Below are positions 23,081-35,277 of a stretch of DNA of 64,000 nt, one piece after another. The number at the start of each line of letters is the position of its first letter. The stretch's first letter is position 1. The stretch is from assembly GCA_947483555.1 (NCBI GenBank), contig CANKMW010000012.1:1-64000 (forward strand), read 5' to 3'. The notes beneath the pieces were generated by a model that made no database searches, had not been told where the DNA came from, and worked only from the letters and a program-made list of their open reading frames with translations. The position numbers were made by a program, and so were the translations under genes. The stretch comes from Myxococcales bacterium (GTDB lineage Bacteria; Myxococcota_A; Polyangia; Haliangiales; Haliangiaceae).

Positions 23081-23108
23081 ACCCATATGACACGCCGGTC
23101 ATATGGGT
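23081..23108. repeat. Perfect 11-bp inverted repeat
   Basis: ACCCATATGAC and GTCATATGGGT separated by 6 nt (ACGCCG). It is an AT-rich island in very GC-rich DNA, 61 bp past the small ORF and 117 bp beyond the stop codon of the convergent BMC gene. It may be a dimeric-regulator operator or a terminator hairpin; without a U-run, an operator seems slightly more likely. Confidence 0.55.
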
Positions 23109-23224
23109 AACGTCGCGGTCGGGGATGCGTGCCGCGCTGCCTGGCCGCCGGCCCAATGATTGCGGCGCCACTCGACCAACCGATATTTCTACGGCGCTGG
23201 AGCCGTAGGTGCGCGAAGGCAGAT

Positions 23225-23845
<621 letters not shown>

Positions 23846-23869
23846 GGCCGCGCCGACGCTACCACGGCT

Positions 23870-25548
23870 TCAGCGTGGCTTGCCGCCGCTGCGCACGCGG
23901 GTGCGCGCACCGATGCGCGCCGGTTTGCCGGTGCCCCCGCCCGCGCTCGAACGCTTCGGCCCGCCGCGGCGCGCGTCGCGCGTCGGCGGTGGCCCGCGCC
24001 GCTCGTCGCGACCACCGCGCGGCTCGCGCCGGTCCTTCGACTCGGCCGCGGTGCGGCCACCGGAGGCGCTCGACGAGGGACGACCGCGCTCGGGACGACC
24101 GCGCTCGGGACGGTCGCGCTCGGGACGACCGGGGGCGCCCGCCGATGGACGACCGCGCTCGGGCCGTCCGGGGGCGCTCGACGAAGGACGACCGCGCTCG
24201 GGACGGCCGCGCTCGGGACGACCGGGGGCGCTCGACGAGGGACGACCGCGCACGGGACGACCGGGGGCGCTCGACGAGGGACGACCGCGCTCGGGGCGAC
24301 CGGGGGCGCTCGACGAGGGACGACCGCGCTCGGGGCGCCCGGGGGCGCTCGACGAGGGACGACCGCGCTCGGGGCGACCACCGGCGCTGGCCGATGGACG
24401 GCCGCGATCGGGACGACCGGGGCCGCTCGCCGATGGACGAGCGCGCTCGGGGCGGCCGCCGGCGCTCGCCGATGGACGGCCGCGCGCGGGGCGACCGCCG
24501 GCGCTCGCCGATGGACGACCGGGCTCGGGGCGACCACGATCAGCACGACCGGGCGCCGACGGGGACGCCGGCCGGCCCTGCGCGGCGTCGAGCTGGCGCT
24601 CGAAGACGCCTGGGTCGTCGTCGTCATCGTCGTCGTCGGCGGGCCCGGTCGGCGCGGTCGGCGCCAGGCCACCACTGTAGCGGGCAGCATCACCGCCCGG
24701 CGCCGCCAGCAGCGCAGCCTCGGCCTGCCGCTCCGCGTGTTGCCGGCGAGCTCGGTCGGTATCCTCGCGCTCGGCGGTCCACGAGCCGCGCGCCACCTCG
24801 CGCCGGTCGAGACCGACGAGCTCGCGGAGCTCGTTGAGCTCCTGCTGCGTCAGCTCGCGCGCGTCGCCGATCCGCAGGCCGTGGAACGTCAGGTGGGCGA
24901 ACGCCACCCGCTGGAGCTTCTGGACCTGATGCCCCAGCGCTTCCATCATGCGGTGGATCTGGCGCGATTTGCCCTCGTACAGGGTGATCACCAGCCAGTC
25001 GTGACGGCTCTGCCCGCGCAGCACGTCGACCTCGGCCGCTTGCGTCACGGTGCCGTCATCGAGCGTCACGCCGGTGCGCAGCCGATCCAGATCGCGTGGC
25101 CCCAGCGAGCCGCGGATCTTCACGTGGTACGTCTTGGCGATGTGGTGGTGCGGGCCGAGCAGCCGCGCCGCCAGATCGCCGTCGTTGGTCAGGAGCAGCA
25201 CGCCCTCGCTGTAGAAATCGAGGCGACCGACCGGCGCGACGTTGATCGGCAGGTTGGGCAGGTAGTCCATCACCGTCAGCCGACCGCGGTCGTCGGTGAC
25301 CGCGGTGATACAGCCCTTGGGCTTGTTGAAGACGATATAGAAGTGTTCCTTGGCGGAGACGCCCTCGCCGTCGACCTGCACGTTGGCGTGATCGGGATCG
25401 ATCTTGGTGCCGAGCGTGGTCACGACCTTGCCATCGACGGTGACCCGGCCGGCGACGATCAGCTCCTCGGCCTTGCGACGCGCCGCGACGCCGGCCTGGG
25501 CCAGGAAGCGTTGCAAGCGAACCTGCGTGCCGGCGGTCGGCGACCGGG

Positions 25549-25552
<4 letters not shown>
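23870..25552 (-). CDS. rluB: rRNA pseudouridine synthase RluB/RsuA family, long tail
   Basis: A 560-residue protein: an S4 RNA-binding domain (about 11-65, [20 protein letters not shown]) and a pseudouridine synthase domain (about 70-240) with the catalytic Asp in [10 protein letters not shown] (Asp112) and late motif [16 protein letters not shown]. It probably modifies the 23S rRNA like RluB (RsuA-type 16S specificity cannot be excluded). Residues about 300-560 are an unusual basic, disordered tail built from about 13-residue units of the form [13 protein letters not shown], encoded by a minisatellite at about 24060-24560, with a D8 run before it. The family is normally 230-300 residues, so the tail nearly doubles it. 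Start overlaps the scpB stop by 4 bp. Confidence 0.92.
24060..24560 (-). repeat. In-frame minisatellite in rluB
   Basis: Some 12 or more tandem units of roughly 39 bp (plus-strand theme GACCGCGCTCGGGGCGACC then GGGGGCGCTCGACGAGG), varying mainly in S/A positions. They encode the [13 protein letters not shown] tail. Unit length is a multiple of three, so copy-number change keeps the frame. Confidence 0.8.
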
Positions 25553-26694
<1,142 letters not shown>

Positions 26695-26736
26695 AGGTGT
26701 CGGCTGTTTAGCGCACCGATCTGACGCAGGGAAGGG

Positions 26737-27576
26737 CTAGCGGTACTCCTCGGTGCCCACGACGGCGCGGGACACGGCGCCACGCAGGTCATCGGTGGCC
26801 CGGGCGATGATGATCTCGGAGTCGACCTCGGCCTGGGTGACCATGATGAGCCGCAGCTTGGCCATCTCCAGGACCGCGAGCAGGGTGACCACCGCCTCGT
26901 GGCGGATCTCCGGAATCGACATCTCGGCGTCGGGGCGGGAGAAGCGGAACATCGACGTGAACGTGAAGCTGCCCTCGGCCTCGAGCCGATCGGTGAGCTC
27001 GGAGATGCGCTGGCTGACCGAGAGGCGGTCGATGAGCACGTTGTGGGTGATGCGCACCTTGGCCAGGCGCATCAGCCGATCCAGGGCCTCGATCAGCTTG
27101 TGGACCGGGAACTGCGCCAGCGGCGCCTGGGCGTCGGCGTCGACCTCGTCGGCGACCGCGTCCTCGACCTGCGTGCCGCGGCCCCAGACGTTGCGCCCGA
27201 CCACCGGCCGGTCGCCGAGCGAGACCGCGGCCTCCTTGTACTTCTGGTACTGCAGCAGGCGCCGGATCAGGTCGGCGCGCGGATCGAGGTCGGCATCGTC
27301 GTCGCTATCGTCGCTGTCCTCGCCGGGTTCGGGCTCGGGGTTGGGCAATAGCTCGCGCGACTTGATGTGGCACAGCGTGGCCGCCATCACCAGGTATTCA
27401 CCGGCGACGTCGATGTCCATGCGCGTCATCGCGTCGAGGTACTCGAGGTACTTCGAGGTCACGAACGAGATCGGGATCTCGAGGATGGCCAGCTCGTGCT
27501 TCTTGACCAGGTGGAGCAAGAGGTCGAGCGGGCCCTCGAAGACGTCGAGGGTGACCTTGTAATCGGGATCGCTCAT
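26737..27576 (-). CDS. scpA: Segregation and condensation protein A (kleisin)
   Basis: A 279-residue ScpA, the kleisin that bridges SMC heads and binds ScpB. Typical N-terminus: [41 protein letters not shown] hydrophobic helix with [17 protein letters not shown] follows, then a variable acidic linker ([13 protein letters not shown]) and a C-terminal winged helix ([20 protein letters not shown]). Length fits the family (about 240-280). It lies 13 bp downstream of an M50 protease gene and 42 bp upstream of scpB, so it belongs to the same leftward operon. Confidence 0.95.
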   Translation of the reverse strand: MSDPDYKVTLDVFEGPLDLLLHLVKKHELAILEIPISFVTSKYLEYLDAMTRMDIDVAGEYLVMAATLCHIKSRELLPNPEPEPGEDSDDSDDDADLDPRADLIRRLLQYQKYKEAAVSLGDRPVVGRNVWGRGTQVEDAVADEVDADAQAPLAQFPVHKLIEALDRLMRLAKVRITHNVLIDRLSVSQRISELTDRLEAEGSFTFTSMFRFSRPDAEMSIPEIRHEAVVTLLAVLEMAKLRLIMVTQAEVDSEIIIARATDDLRGAVSRAVVGTEEYR

Positions 27577-27589
27577 CGGAAAGCCGACA

Positions 27590-28255
27590 TCACAGCGGGA
27601 TGTTGAAGATGAGGCCGAGCAGCTCGTAGAGCCGGGCGGCGCAGAACCGGGCCGGCAACGTGAAGGCCCGGCCCATGGTGGGCACGATCATGAACGCCAT
27701 GACCACGAACGGCGCGTAGACCGCGAACTTGTCCCAGCCGTCGAGCCAGCTGCGCGGGATGAGGCCGCGCACCACCGATCCGCCGTCGAGCGGCGCCGCC
27801 GGCAGCAGGTTGAAGAAGAACAGGACGAAGTTGAGCACCACGGCGTAGGCCAGCGCCCGCGACAGTGGCTGATCCAGCTCGAGAACCCCGGTGGCGAGGA
27901 GCGCGGCGTGCAGGATGGCGACCACCACCGCGAGCACCACGTTCATGGCCGGGCCGGCGAAGGAGATGAAGACCCGCCGCCGCCGATCGTGCGTGGTGTG
28001 CTCGACCGGCTTGCCCCAGCCGAAGCCGAGCCCGCCGGTGGTGGCCAGGAAGATCAGCGGCAGGAGCAGCGTGCCGATCGGATCGGCATGGGCCATGGGA
28101 TTGAGCGTCACCCGGCCCTGCTGGCGCGGCAGGCGGTCGCCGATGCGATCGGCGGCGTAGGCATGGCCGAACTCGTGCACCGCGATCGACAGCAACAAGA
28201 TGATCATGCCCTGCACGATGTGGCGGATGTGCTCGGGCGTGAGATCCGTGGCCAT
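27590..28255 (-). CDS. Site-2-protease family (M50) membrane metalloprotease
   Basis: A 221-residue integral membrane zinc protease. The HExxH motif is in [18 protein letters not shown] near residue 24, and the third ligand Asp is in [15 protein letters not shown] near 160. About five membrane helices are visible. It is of the short type without a PDZ domain, like the M50 genes that commonly precede scpA in many bacteria. ATG at 28255 ([10 protein letters not shown]) is preferred over an in-frame start 12 codons upstream. It probably heads the operon to scpA, scpB, rluB and perhaps the BMC gene. Substrate unknown. Confidence 0.92.
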   Translation of the reverse strand: MATDLTPEHIRHIVQGMIILLLSIAVHEFGHAYAADRIGDRLPRQQGRVTLNPMAHADPIGTLLLPLIFLATTGGLGFGWGKPVEHTTHDRRRRVFISFAGPAMNVVLAVVVAILHAALLATGVLELDQPLSRALAYAVVLNFVLFFFNLLPAAPLDGGSVVRGLIPRSWLDGWDKFAVYAPFVVMAFMIVPTMGRAFTLPARFCAARLYELLGLIFNIPL

Positions 28256-28342
28256 TCGGCGGACTATGGATTGCCGCGACCCAGGCCGCAAGCCGGGTTC
28301 GCCGCTTCGCGGTCAAGCGCGCACCGGGCCGGCGCGCGGCGG

Positions 28343-28565
28343 CGCTAGAACACCGAACGGTTTGGAACGGATCTGATTTCGCGACGTTCCACGACGGTGG
28401 GAATCCGTTTGCCCTGAGCGAGGCCGCGCAGCGGCCGAGTCGAAGGGCGCATGTCGACGAAGTCCGTCCTTCGACACGGTCCTCGCTTTCGCTCGGTCCG
28501 GCTCAGGACGACCGGTGGGGCGCGCAAGCGATCGGACTCGCAGCGGTTTCAAACCGATCGGTGTT

Positions 28566-28571
<6 letters not shown>
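28343..28571. repeat. MITE-like element with 26-bp inverted ends
   Basis: The ends (28343-28368 and 28546-28571) are inverted copies matching at 24 of 26 positions; each begins CGCTAGAACACCGA. They flank about 177 bp with further symmetric pieces: a hairpin GCCCTGAGC...GGGC core with GGCCGCGCAGCGGCC, and a CTTCGACA/TGTCGA segment followed by CTCAGGACGACC, which resembles intergenic repeats seen widely in high-GC genomes. No ORF is inside. It fills nearly all of the 310-bp gap between the M50 gene and xerD, and its right end contains the xerD stop codon. Confidence 0.65.
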
Positions 28572-29483
<912 letters not shown>

Positions 29484-29540
29484 GCGACGGATCGTGGGCA
29501 GGGCCGTCGTGGCGGGGCAACTTTGCGATACGATCCCGAC

Positions 29541-31646
29541 GTGAGCCGAGACCCACGCACCGTGTTCGCCCTGCCCGCCGTGTTCGCCATCGCGGCCGCC
29601 GTCGCCGCCTGCGGTCCGTCGGCCGCCAAGGCGCCGCCCGGCCCCGGCCCGGTCACGGGTGGGACCAAGCAGGTGGCGCCGCTGCAGTTCAAGGACGACG
29701 CCAAGGCGCCGGCCCAGGCGCTCATCCTGGGCACCGACCTCAAGGGCGGCTCGACGGTGCTGCCGCTCGCCAGCGCCGAGAACAAGGTGTCGGTCGATTC
29801 GATGTGGGTCCGCACCGGCGGCGGGCCGGCGGTCGGCGGCTCGAGCCCGGTGGCGCTGGTGACGTCGCCGAACCCCGACGGCGTGGTGCGGGTCGGCATC
29901 TACGAGGAGGTCGCCGGCAGCCTCGGTCCGCAGTGGCGCGCCGGCGTGTGGCTGGCGTCGTTCGTGTCGTCGACGATCATCAACAAGGACCTCACCGACT
30001 TCAAGTTCACCGCCGAGGCCGGCGGCCACGTCGATGGCGCGTCGGCGTCCGGGCTCATGACCGCCGGTTACCTGGCCTCGATGGTCGGCGCCAAGGTGGA
30101 TCCCACCGTCACCATGACCGGCATCATCAACCCCGACGGCACCATCGGTCCGGTCGGCGGCATCCCGCAGAAGTTCATCGGCTCGATCGAGAAGGGCAAG
30201 AAGCGGCTCGGCTATCCGATCGGCATGCGCTACGCGCAGGACGCCAACAGCGGCGAGCGCGTCGACCTGGTGCAGCTGGCCAAGGACCGCGGCGCCGAGG
30301 CCGTGGAGGTCGCCGACGTCTACGCCGCGGTCGAGTTGCTGACCGGCAAGCGCCTGCCGCGGCCGGTGCCGGTGACCGAGGACCAGATGATACTCGAGGA
30401 CGACGTGGTCAAGGCGCTGGAGGCGCGCTACCTGCACTGGCAGGGCATGCTGGCGCAGGAGTGGACGCGGCTGCTCGAGCTCGAGAAGGCCGGGCGGTTG
30501 CCGGCCGGCCTGGTGTCGCTGGCGATGACCGCGCAGGCCGAGGGCACGGCCGCCGAGAAGCTCAAGAACCAGGGGATGGCAGCGTCGGCGTACCACCGCG
30601 TGGTGCGGGCCTGGGTGTACGCCGCCGGCGCGACCGCGACCAGCGACATCCTCGAGCTGGCGCAGGCCGGTGACCTGATCGGGGCGCGGACCAAGCTGCA
30701 CGAGTTCGAGGGTCTGGCGGTCACCACCGACGCGTCGCTGCGCGCGATCGCCGAGCTCAAGCCGGCGACGATGGGCGGCCACCTGCAGATGCTGTCGGCG
30801 TTCCAGACCGCGATCAGCGGCTGGGGCTTCCACGTCTTCTCCGGCGAGTTCCTGGGCCCGCAGACGCGGGCCACGTTCCTCGAGCTGGAGAAGCTCCCCC
30901 GCGCCGCGCTCGCCGACCGCGCGGTCGGCGATCAGGTGGTGGCGGTGACCGCGCCGACGGTGCTGGCGATCGCGCGCGCGGTGGCCAACTCGGCGATGGC
31001 GCTCGAGGCGATCGAGATCGAGGGCCAGAAGTCGATCAACTACCTGTGCTCGTTGCCCAACGTGAAGCGGCTGGCGACCTCGTTCCAGTCGGCGGCGGGT
31101 TCGAACCTGGCCTACTTCGACTCGCTGATCGTCGCCGAGCTCGCCAAGGCGTTCGGCGTCACGCCCGAGCAGGCCAAGATCCGCCTCGCCGGCTTCGAGC
31201 CCGACTACCTGGTGGCGATGATGGCGGGCTCGGTGGCCGGCATGGGCGGCCTGCCCGACCAGCTCAAGAAGGAGTGGGGCGAGGACTCGATCTCGTGGGG
31301 CCTGTTCTCGCTCGCCGCCAGCGAGCTGTCCTTCTTCCGCACCTCGATGCTGATCTCGAAGTGGTACTCGCTCGGCGTCCAGAACGATCCGATCAGCGGC
31401 CGCCCGGTCTCGGTCGAACACGAGAAGGCCTTCTTCAACATGCTCACCTGGGCCGAGCAGCGGGCCCGCGAGAACGCCCGCGCCGCCCTGGTCGCCACCG
31501 GCGAGATTCCGATCCAGGCCCGCATCCGCTACCAGCAGGCCCGCGTCCTCCGCGAAGGCGACCTCGCCGACAAGCTCGCCGCCCTCGAGGGCTTCTGGGC
31601 CGCCAGCGCCTACGCGCAGACCGCCGTGATGCTGGCCCGCAACTGA
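29541..31646 (+). CDS. Lipoprotein with Lon-type (S16) protease domain
   Basis: A 701-residue putative lipoprotein: signal peptide with lipobox AVAAC (Cys24), a Pro/Gly linker, then a domain resembling the Lon proteolytic domain without any AAA+ part. The Ser is in [11 protein letters not shown] (Ser168) and the Lys in [10 protein letters not shown] (Lys211). Their spacing of 43 equals that of Ser679/Lys722 in E. coli Lon, and [15 protein letters not shown] matches Lon's GEITLRGxVLPIGG. Residues about 280-700 are helical with TPR-like character. GTG at 29541 opens the signal peptide. ATP-independent, envelope-located action is inferred, since Lon itself is cytoplasmic. Substrate unknown. The gene stands alone and is divergent from xerD. 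Confidence 0.82.
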   Translation: MSRDPRTVFALPAVFAIAAAVAACGPSAAKAPPGPGPVTGGTKQVAPLQFKDDAKAPAQALILGTDLKGGSTVLPLASAENKVSVDSMWVRTGGGPAVGGSSPVALVTSPNPDGVVRVGIYEEVAGSLGPQWRAGVWLASFVSSTIINKDLTDFKFTAEAGGHVDGASASGLMTAGYLASMVGAKVDPTVTMTGIINPDGTIGPVGGIPQKFIGSIEKGKKRLGYPIGMRYAQDANSGERVDLVQLAKDRGAEAVEVADVYAAVELLTGKRLPRPVPVTEDQMILEDDVVKALEARYLHWQGMLAQEWTRLLELEKAGRLPAGLVSLAMTAQAEGTAAEKLKNQGMAASAYHRVVRAWVYAAGATATSDILELAQAGDLIGARTKLHEFEGLAVTTDASLRAIAELKPATMGGHLQMLSAFQTAISGWGFHVFSGEFLGPQTRATFLELEKLPRAALADRAVGDQVVAVTAPTVLAIARAVANSAMALEAIEIEGQKSINYLCSLPNVKRLATSFQSAAGSNLAYFDSLIVAELAKAFGVTPEQAKIRLAGFEPDYLVAMMAGSVAGMGGLPDQLKKEWGEDSISWGLFSLAASELSFFRTSMLISKWYSLGVQNDPISGRPVSVEHEKAFFNMLTWAEQRARENARAALVATGEIPIQARIRYQQARVLREGDLADKLAALEGFWAASAYAQTAVMLARN

Positions 31647-31648
31647 CG

Positions 31649-31666
31649 GGGGACAGGCTCCTGGGT
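31649..31666 (+). repeat. Dispersed 18-bp repeat, copy 2
   Basis: GGGGACAGGCTCCTGGGT, two bases after the preceding stop codon. It matches the copy at 4718-4735 at 17 of 18 positions. Confidence 0.6.
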
Positions 31667-31799
31667 CGGAGATCGCGGCAATCGTTCCTGATCTTCGACC
31701 GATCGCGTTTCGGTCGCCGGCCGCGGACGCGACGGCGACGTGCCGGGCCCCCGCATCGTCGACTGCGGGCTCGATCGCCTGCTCGCGTTCTCCTGCAAG

Positions 31800-31818
31800 C
31801 CACTTCCACACGCTCATC
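31800..31818 (+). other. 19-bp match to the IS91-family remnant
   Basis: CCACTTCCACACGCTCATC occurs here and at 62327-62345, where it encodes the HFHTLI core of a transposase remnant. Here the same frame gives [15 protein letters not shown]. It may be a more decayed relic, or chance. The rest of 31667-31943 shows no gene. Confidence 0.3.
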
Positions 31819-31943
31819 GCCGGCGGGACCGCGGTGCACCAGGGGTGGCGTCCGGGATGTGGACGCTGTCCGGGAACCGGACGCATCAGAACGTGCTTGC
31901 AGTTGGTTGCGCGAGGCACGATCCTTGCTGCCCCCGAGCCGTC

Positions 31944-32177
31944 ATGAACCCCGACCGCAGCGCACTTGCCACCATCGGCGATCTCCAGGATCTCAAGGAC
32001 GAGCTCACCCGCTCGCTGTCGGCGGAGATCGGGCGCGTGGCCAACGTGATCATGGAGCACACGACGGCGCAGATCCGCGGCGCCGGTGATCACCCCAGCG
32101 CCATCGAGGATCGCCTCGATGCGCACATCGCCGACGCCGGCGTCCACCGCCGACCCGCCCGCGCGCGCCGGTCCTGA
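31944..32177 (+). CDS. Small helical hypothetical protein
   Basis: A 77-residue frame starting [23 protein letters not shown] with an amphipathic helical region ([21 protein letters not shown]) and a second helix ([15 protein letters not shown]), ending basic. The heptad-like spacing suggests a coiled coil. No Shine-Dalgarno is evident and no family is recognised. It lies alone in an 806-bp gap between the S16 lipoprotein and the DUF4157 gene. Around it (31667-31943 and 32178-32452) I see no other gene. Confidence 0.45.
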   Translation: MNPDRSALATIGDLQDLKDELTRSLSAEIGRVANVIMEHTTAQIRGAGDHPSAIEDRLDAHIADAGVHRRPARARRS

Positions 32178-32452
32178 TTCGGCCGGATCGTTTCGTCGAC
32201 CGGCCGCCGCTGGCGGGCGGCCCGGCATCGCGAGCGAGGCGGAGCCGCGCGCCGCCGACGGCATGGGCCGCGCGCCGGTTCGTGGGCCGGCGGCTGCACT
32301 CCTCGCCGCGCCGGCAGCGACGTGGTCACGACCGTCGTCTGCATACGGGTACGGGAGATGGCGGGTGGCTCGGGGGCGAGAGCCCTTCACGGATCGACCG
32401 CGACGCCCCGCGGTTCGACCTCACGTTTGCAGCGACCGGTCTCGACCCGGAC

Positions 32453-33904
32453 ATGACCAGACTCGATCGCGATACGGTCGGCCGCGGCGTCGCCGCGCCC
32501 TCCCACGCTGCGCCGTCGCGGCCAGCGCCCGGTCGAGTGAGCCGGGCTGCTCTGCTCACGGCAGGCGCGGCGTCAGACGCCGCCGACGCCGGTCCGGATC
32601 CGACCGCGGGGCTACTCCGCGACGCCACCGGCGTCGCCCCCACCGCTGCGGCTCAGGTCGATGCGCTGGATGGTGGTGGGGACGGGCTGCCGCCGGCGCT
32701 TCGCGGCCGCTTCGAGCAATCTCTCGGCGTCGAGCTTGGCGCCGTCCGCGTCCACAGCGGCGGCGCGTCCGCGGGTGCCGCGGACGCCCTCGGCGCCCGC
32801 GCCTTCGCGATGGGCGACGACGTCCATTTCGGAGCTGGCCAGTACCGTCCCGACGATCCCTTCGGCCAGCACCTGATCGCGCACGAGGTCGCGCACACGG
32901 TCCAGCAACGCGGCGCCGCACCGGCGCCTCAGCGCAAGCTCGAGGTCTCGACGCCCGACGATCCTGCGGAGCACGAAGCCGACCGCGCCGCCGACGCGAT
33001 GGTCCAAGGAACGCCAGCGCAGGTCGGCACCCAGGCTGGCGTGGCCCGGAAGATCATGCGCGCGCCGCCCGACACGTCCGCCGAGGACGTCGTGAAGTCG
33101 CTGCAGCTCGGAGATGTGGCCAAGGGCGTGAACGCGCTCCTCGAGGGGGCCGCCAAGCTGATCACGATCGGGCAGAAGTTGAAGAAGGACGGCACCGGGT
33201 GGGCATTCGACGACAAGAAGAAGCTCGAGTCGGCCAAGAACCTCCTCGACACCGGGAACGCCATCAGCAAGCTGGCCAAGGGCATGTCCGAGTACATCCA
33301 CTTCGTGCAGGGCCTCAAGGGCGCCGTGTCGAGCGCCGAGACGTACACCAAGTACGGCAAGCAGGTCGCGGCCGCCGCCCTGGCCGCGCACGCCCTCATC
33401 ACCAAGCCGTCGCTGGACGAGTTCCTGGCCAAGCCCGAGGACCGCACGAAGGCGGCCGCGTGGGCCAAGCAGGTCGGCAAGACGTTCGACACGCTGGGCG
33501 ATCTGGTGGACGTGATCCCGACCGACGCCTTCTTCCCCAACTTCGTCGGGCTCTACTTCAAGCGCCTGCTCAAGGCGCCCGCCAACTACATCGCGGTGTT
33601 CCAGGCCATCCTCGACGAGTACTATGGCAAGCTCGACGCCGAGGCCGGCACCACGGTGGACATCAAGGCGTGGACGGGCGAGGGCTACTGGGAGGGACCG
33701 CTGACCGTCTTCTTCAGCGGAGCCGCGGCGCTGCCCCAGCCCGGGCTCGGCAAGCTGATGCTGGCGAACAAGGAGACCCTGGGCAAGGCAGCGTTCACGA
33801 TCGGCAAGGCCCGCCTGCTCGCGATCATCGAGTCCAGCGCCAAGCCGGACGAGGCCGTGGCCTGGGCCGACTTCGTGCGCAGCAAGAACTCACCCGGCGG
33901 TTGA
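32453..33904 (+). CDS. DUF4157 (eCIS core domain) protein
   Basis: A 483-residue protein. A disordered N-terminus is followed by the DUF4157 domain at about residues 78-153: LPPALRGRFEQSLGVELGAVRVH, ARAFAMGDDVHFGAGQY and LIAHEVAHTVQQRG, with the zinc-protease-like HEVAH (144-148) and a later Glu in AEHEADRAAD. A typical QRK segment follows. Residues about 200-483 form a separate mainly helical domain (EDVVKSLQLGDVAKGVNALLEGAAKLI, YFKRLLKAPANYIAVFQAILDEYYG, AWTGEGYWEGPLTVFFSGAAALP) that I do not recognise; it could be a cargo or toxin domain. DUF4157 proteins are found with extracellular contractile injection systems, but no such structural genes are in the window. ATG at 32453 is preferred over longer upstream starts. 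Confidence 0.85.
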   Translation: MTRLDRDTVGRGVAAPSHAAPSRPAPGRVSRAALLTAGAASDAADAGPDPTAGLLRDATGVAPTAAAQVDALDGGGDGLPPALRGRFEQSLGVELGAVRVHSGGASAGAADALGARAFAMGDDVHFGAGQYRPDDPFGQHLIAHEVAHTVQQRGAAPAPQRKLEVSTPDDPAEHEADRAADAMVQGTPAQVGTQAGVARKIMRAPPDTSAEDVVKSLQLGDVAKGVNALLEGAAKLITIGQKLKKDGTGWAFDDKKKLESAKNLLDTGNAISKLAKGMSEYIHFVQGLKGAVSSAETYTKYGKQVAAAALAAHALITKPSLDEFLAKPEDRTKAAAWAKQVGKTFDTLGDLVDVIPTDAFFPNFVGLYFKRLLKAPANYIAVFQAILDEYYGKLDAEAGTTVDIKAWTGEGYWEGPLTVFFSGAAALPQPGLGKLMLANKETLGKAAFTIGKARLLAIIESSAKPDEAVAWADFVRSKNSPGG

Positions 33905-34005
33905 TGGCCGCGAGCGGGGCTCGGCAGCGGCGCGACCTGGCGTTCCGGTCGAGCTCCAGCGCCAGAACCCGCGCTTCAACTTCGGGCGCCGCTGCTCGAG
34001 TTCCG

Positions 34006-35277
34006 CTACGGCCGATCCCTCGTCGCGCCGTCCGTGATCCACAGGCGGATGCGCGCGAGCTCCGACGCTGGAATCGGATCGCGACCGAGGGGCATGGTGC
34101 GGCAGCCGCGTGTGCACAGCGCGGGATCGAGGCGCTGGATGAGCCGCGAGGCCGCGGGGTCGCGAGGCACGATCTTGGCCTGGAGCGAGGCGAAGGCCCG
34201 CTCCTCGGTGGAGAAGTCGACGTTGCCGACCGGCCCGCGATCGTGGCATCCGCTGCCCGAGCAACGCGCAACCAGGATCTCGCGGTAGATCGACGGGAAG
34301 TCGGCTCCCGTGCCGTCGACGACGGCCTCGACCGGACACATGCCGCTCGCCTCGCAGGCCGGCCCCGGCTCGGGGTAGAGCAGCTCGACCGTCGGCGATG
34401 GACGGCATCGATCGTAATCGATCGGTGCCAGGGCGTTGCTGGCATCGGGAGCCAGGCCGTCGACCCAGCACCACAGGGCACGCACCGAGGCCTTGCTCCA
34501 GCCGCAGCAATTGGCGCGCGGCATCAGCGGACCGATCGCAGGGTCGGTCAGACGCCGCAGCAGGTAGCTGCTGGCCGGATTGCCCGGCTTGATCAGGCGC
34601 GCGTCGAGCTCGGCCCCGAATAGGCCGTTCCGGTTCGGGTCGCCGACGGCGAGCGCGCCGGGTCGCCCGGCATCGCGCAGGATAGAGGCGAGGAGCTGCG
34701 CGTAGGCCAGACCCGGTTCGTCGGGGTACGGCTCGAGGACCAAGGTCGTCCCCGAGGCGTCGTCGGGATCCACGACCGCGAGCGCGTAGTAGCCCAGGTG
34801 CCAGACCTCGGCGTCGTCGTGGCGCACCACCATCTCGTCGAACAGAGGCACCTGGGCGGGCGCGTCGCGGAGGCCGAGGAGCCAGCGCCGGCTCGCAGGG
34901 TCGCGCACGTCGCGGGCTGTCCAGCCGATCTCGTGCGGGCGCCCGGCGATGGTCACGACATCGCCCACCCGCTCGCACTGGTCGTCCATCGTCTCCGGGT
35001 CGCGCTTGGCGTTGCATCCGCGGTCGATGTTGTCGAGGATGCTGCCGAGGGTGGCGAGGTTCGGATACTCGTTGCCGTTGTGACACACACCGCCGTTGGG
35101 ACCGCAGCCGCGGTAGATCCCTTGCTCGCCTGCGTACAGCGCCGCGATGGTCGGATACTTGAGCCGGGCCTCGGGCGTGAACCGATCGATCGGCCCCTCC
35201 ACGATCGGCGCCGGCGGATCGCTGCACGCCGCAACGGCAACGACGACCAGGGCGAACCGGTGCGCGCTCACGCCCAC
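34006..35277 (-). CDS. PSCyt-like c-type cytochrome lipoprotein
   Basis: A 423-residue envelope protein with a lipobox-like VVAVAAC. Two segments resemble planctomycete-type cytochrome domains: an N-terminal one with GCGPNGGVCHNG and a C-terminal one with IYREILVARCSGSGCHDRGP, NVDFSTEERAFASLQAKIVPRDPAASRLIQRL, MPLGRDPIPASELARIRLWITDGA. The CH pairs have wider Cys spacing (Cx4CH and Cx6CH) than classical CxxCH, so haem attachment is uncertain. It overlaps the preceding DUF1501 gene by 10 bp and ends the DUF1549-DUF1501-cytochrome operon. Function of such clusters is poorly known; degradation of sulphated polysaccharide and surface respiration have been suggested in planctomycetes. Confidence 0.75.
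   Translation of the reverse strand: MGVSAHRFALVVVAVAACSDPPAPIVEGPIDRFTPEARLKYPTIAALYAGEQGIYRGCGPNGGVCHNGNEYPNLATLGSILDNIDRGCNAKRDPETMDDQCERVGDVVTIAGRPHEIGWTARDVRDPASRRWLLGLRDAPAQVPLFDEMVVRHDDAEVWHLGYYALAVVDPDDASGTTLVLEPYPDEPGLAYAQLLASILRDAGRPGALAVGDPNRNGLFGAELDARLIKPGNPASSYLLRRLTDPAIGPLMPRANCCGWSKASVRALWCWVDGLAPDASNALAPIDYDRCRPSPTVELLYPEPGPACEASGMCPVEAVVDGTGADFPSIYREILVARCSGSGCHDRGPVGNVDFSTEERAFASLQAKIVPRDPAASRLIQRLDPALCTRGCRTMPLGRDPIPASELARIRLWITDGATRDRP

Noticed and set aside
24060..24560. Regular ~39-bp repeats that look CRISPR-like
   Set aside because: They are contiguous, have no unique spacers, stay in frame inside rluB and no cas gene is present.
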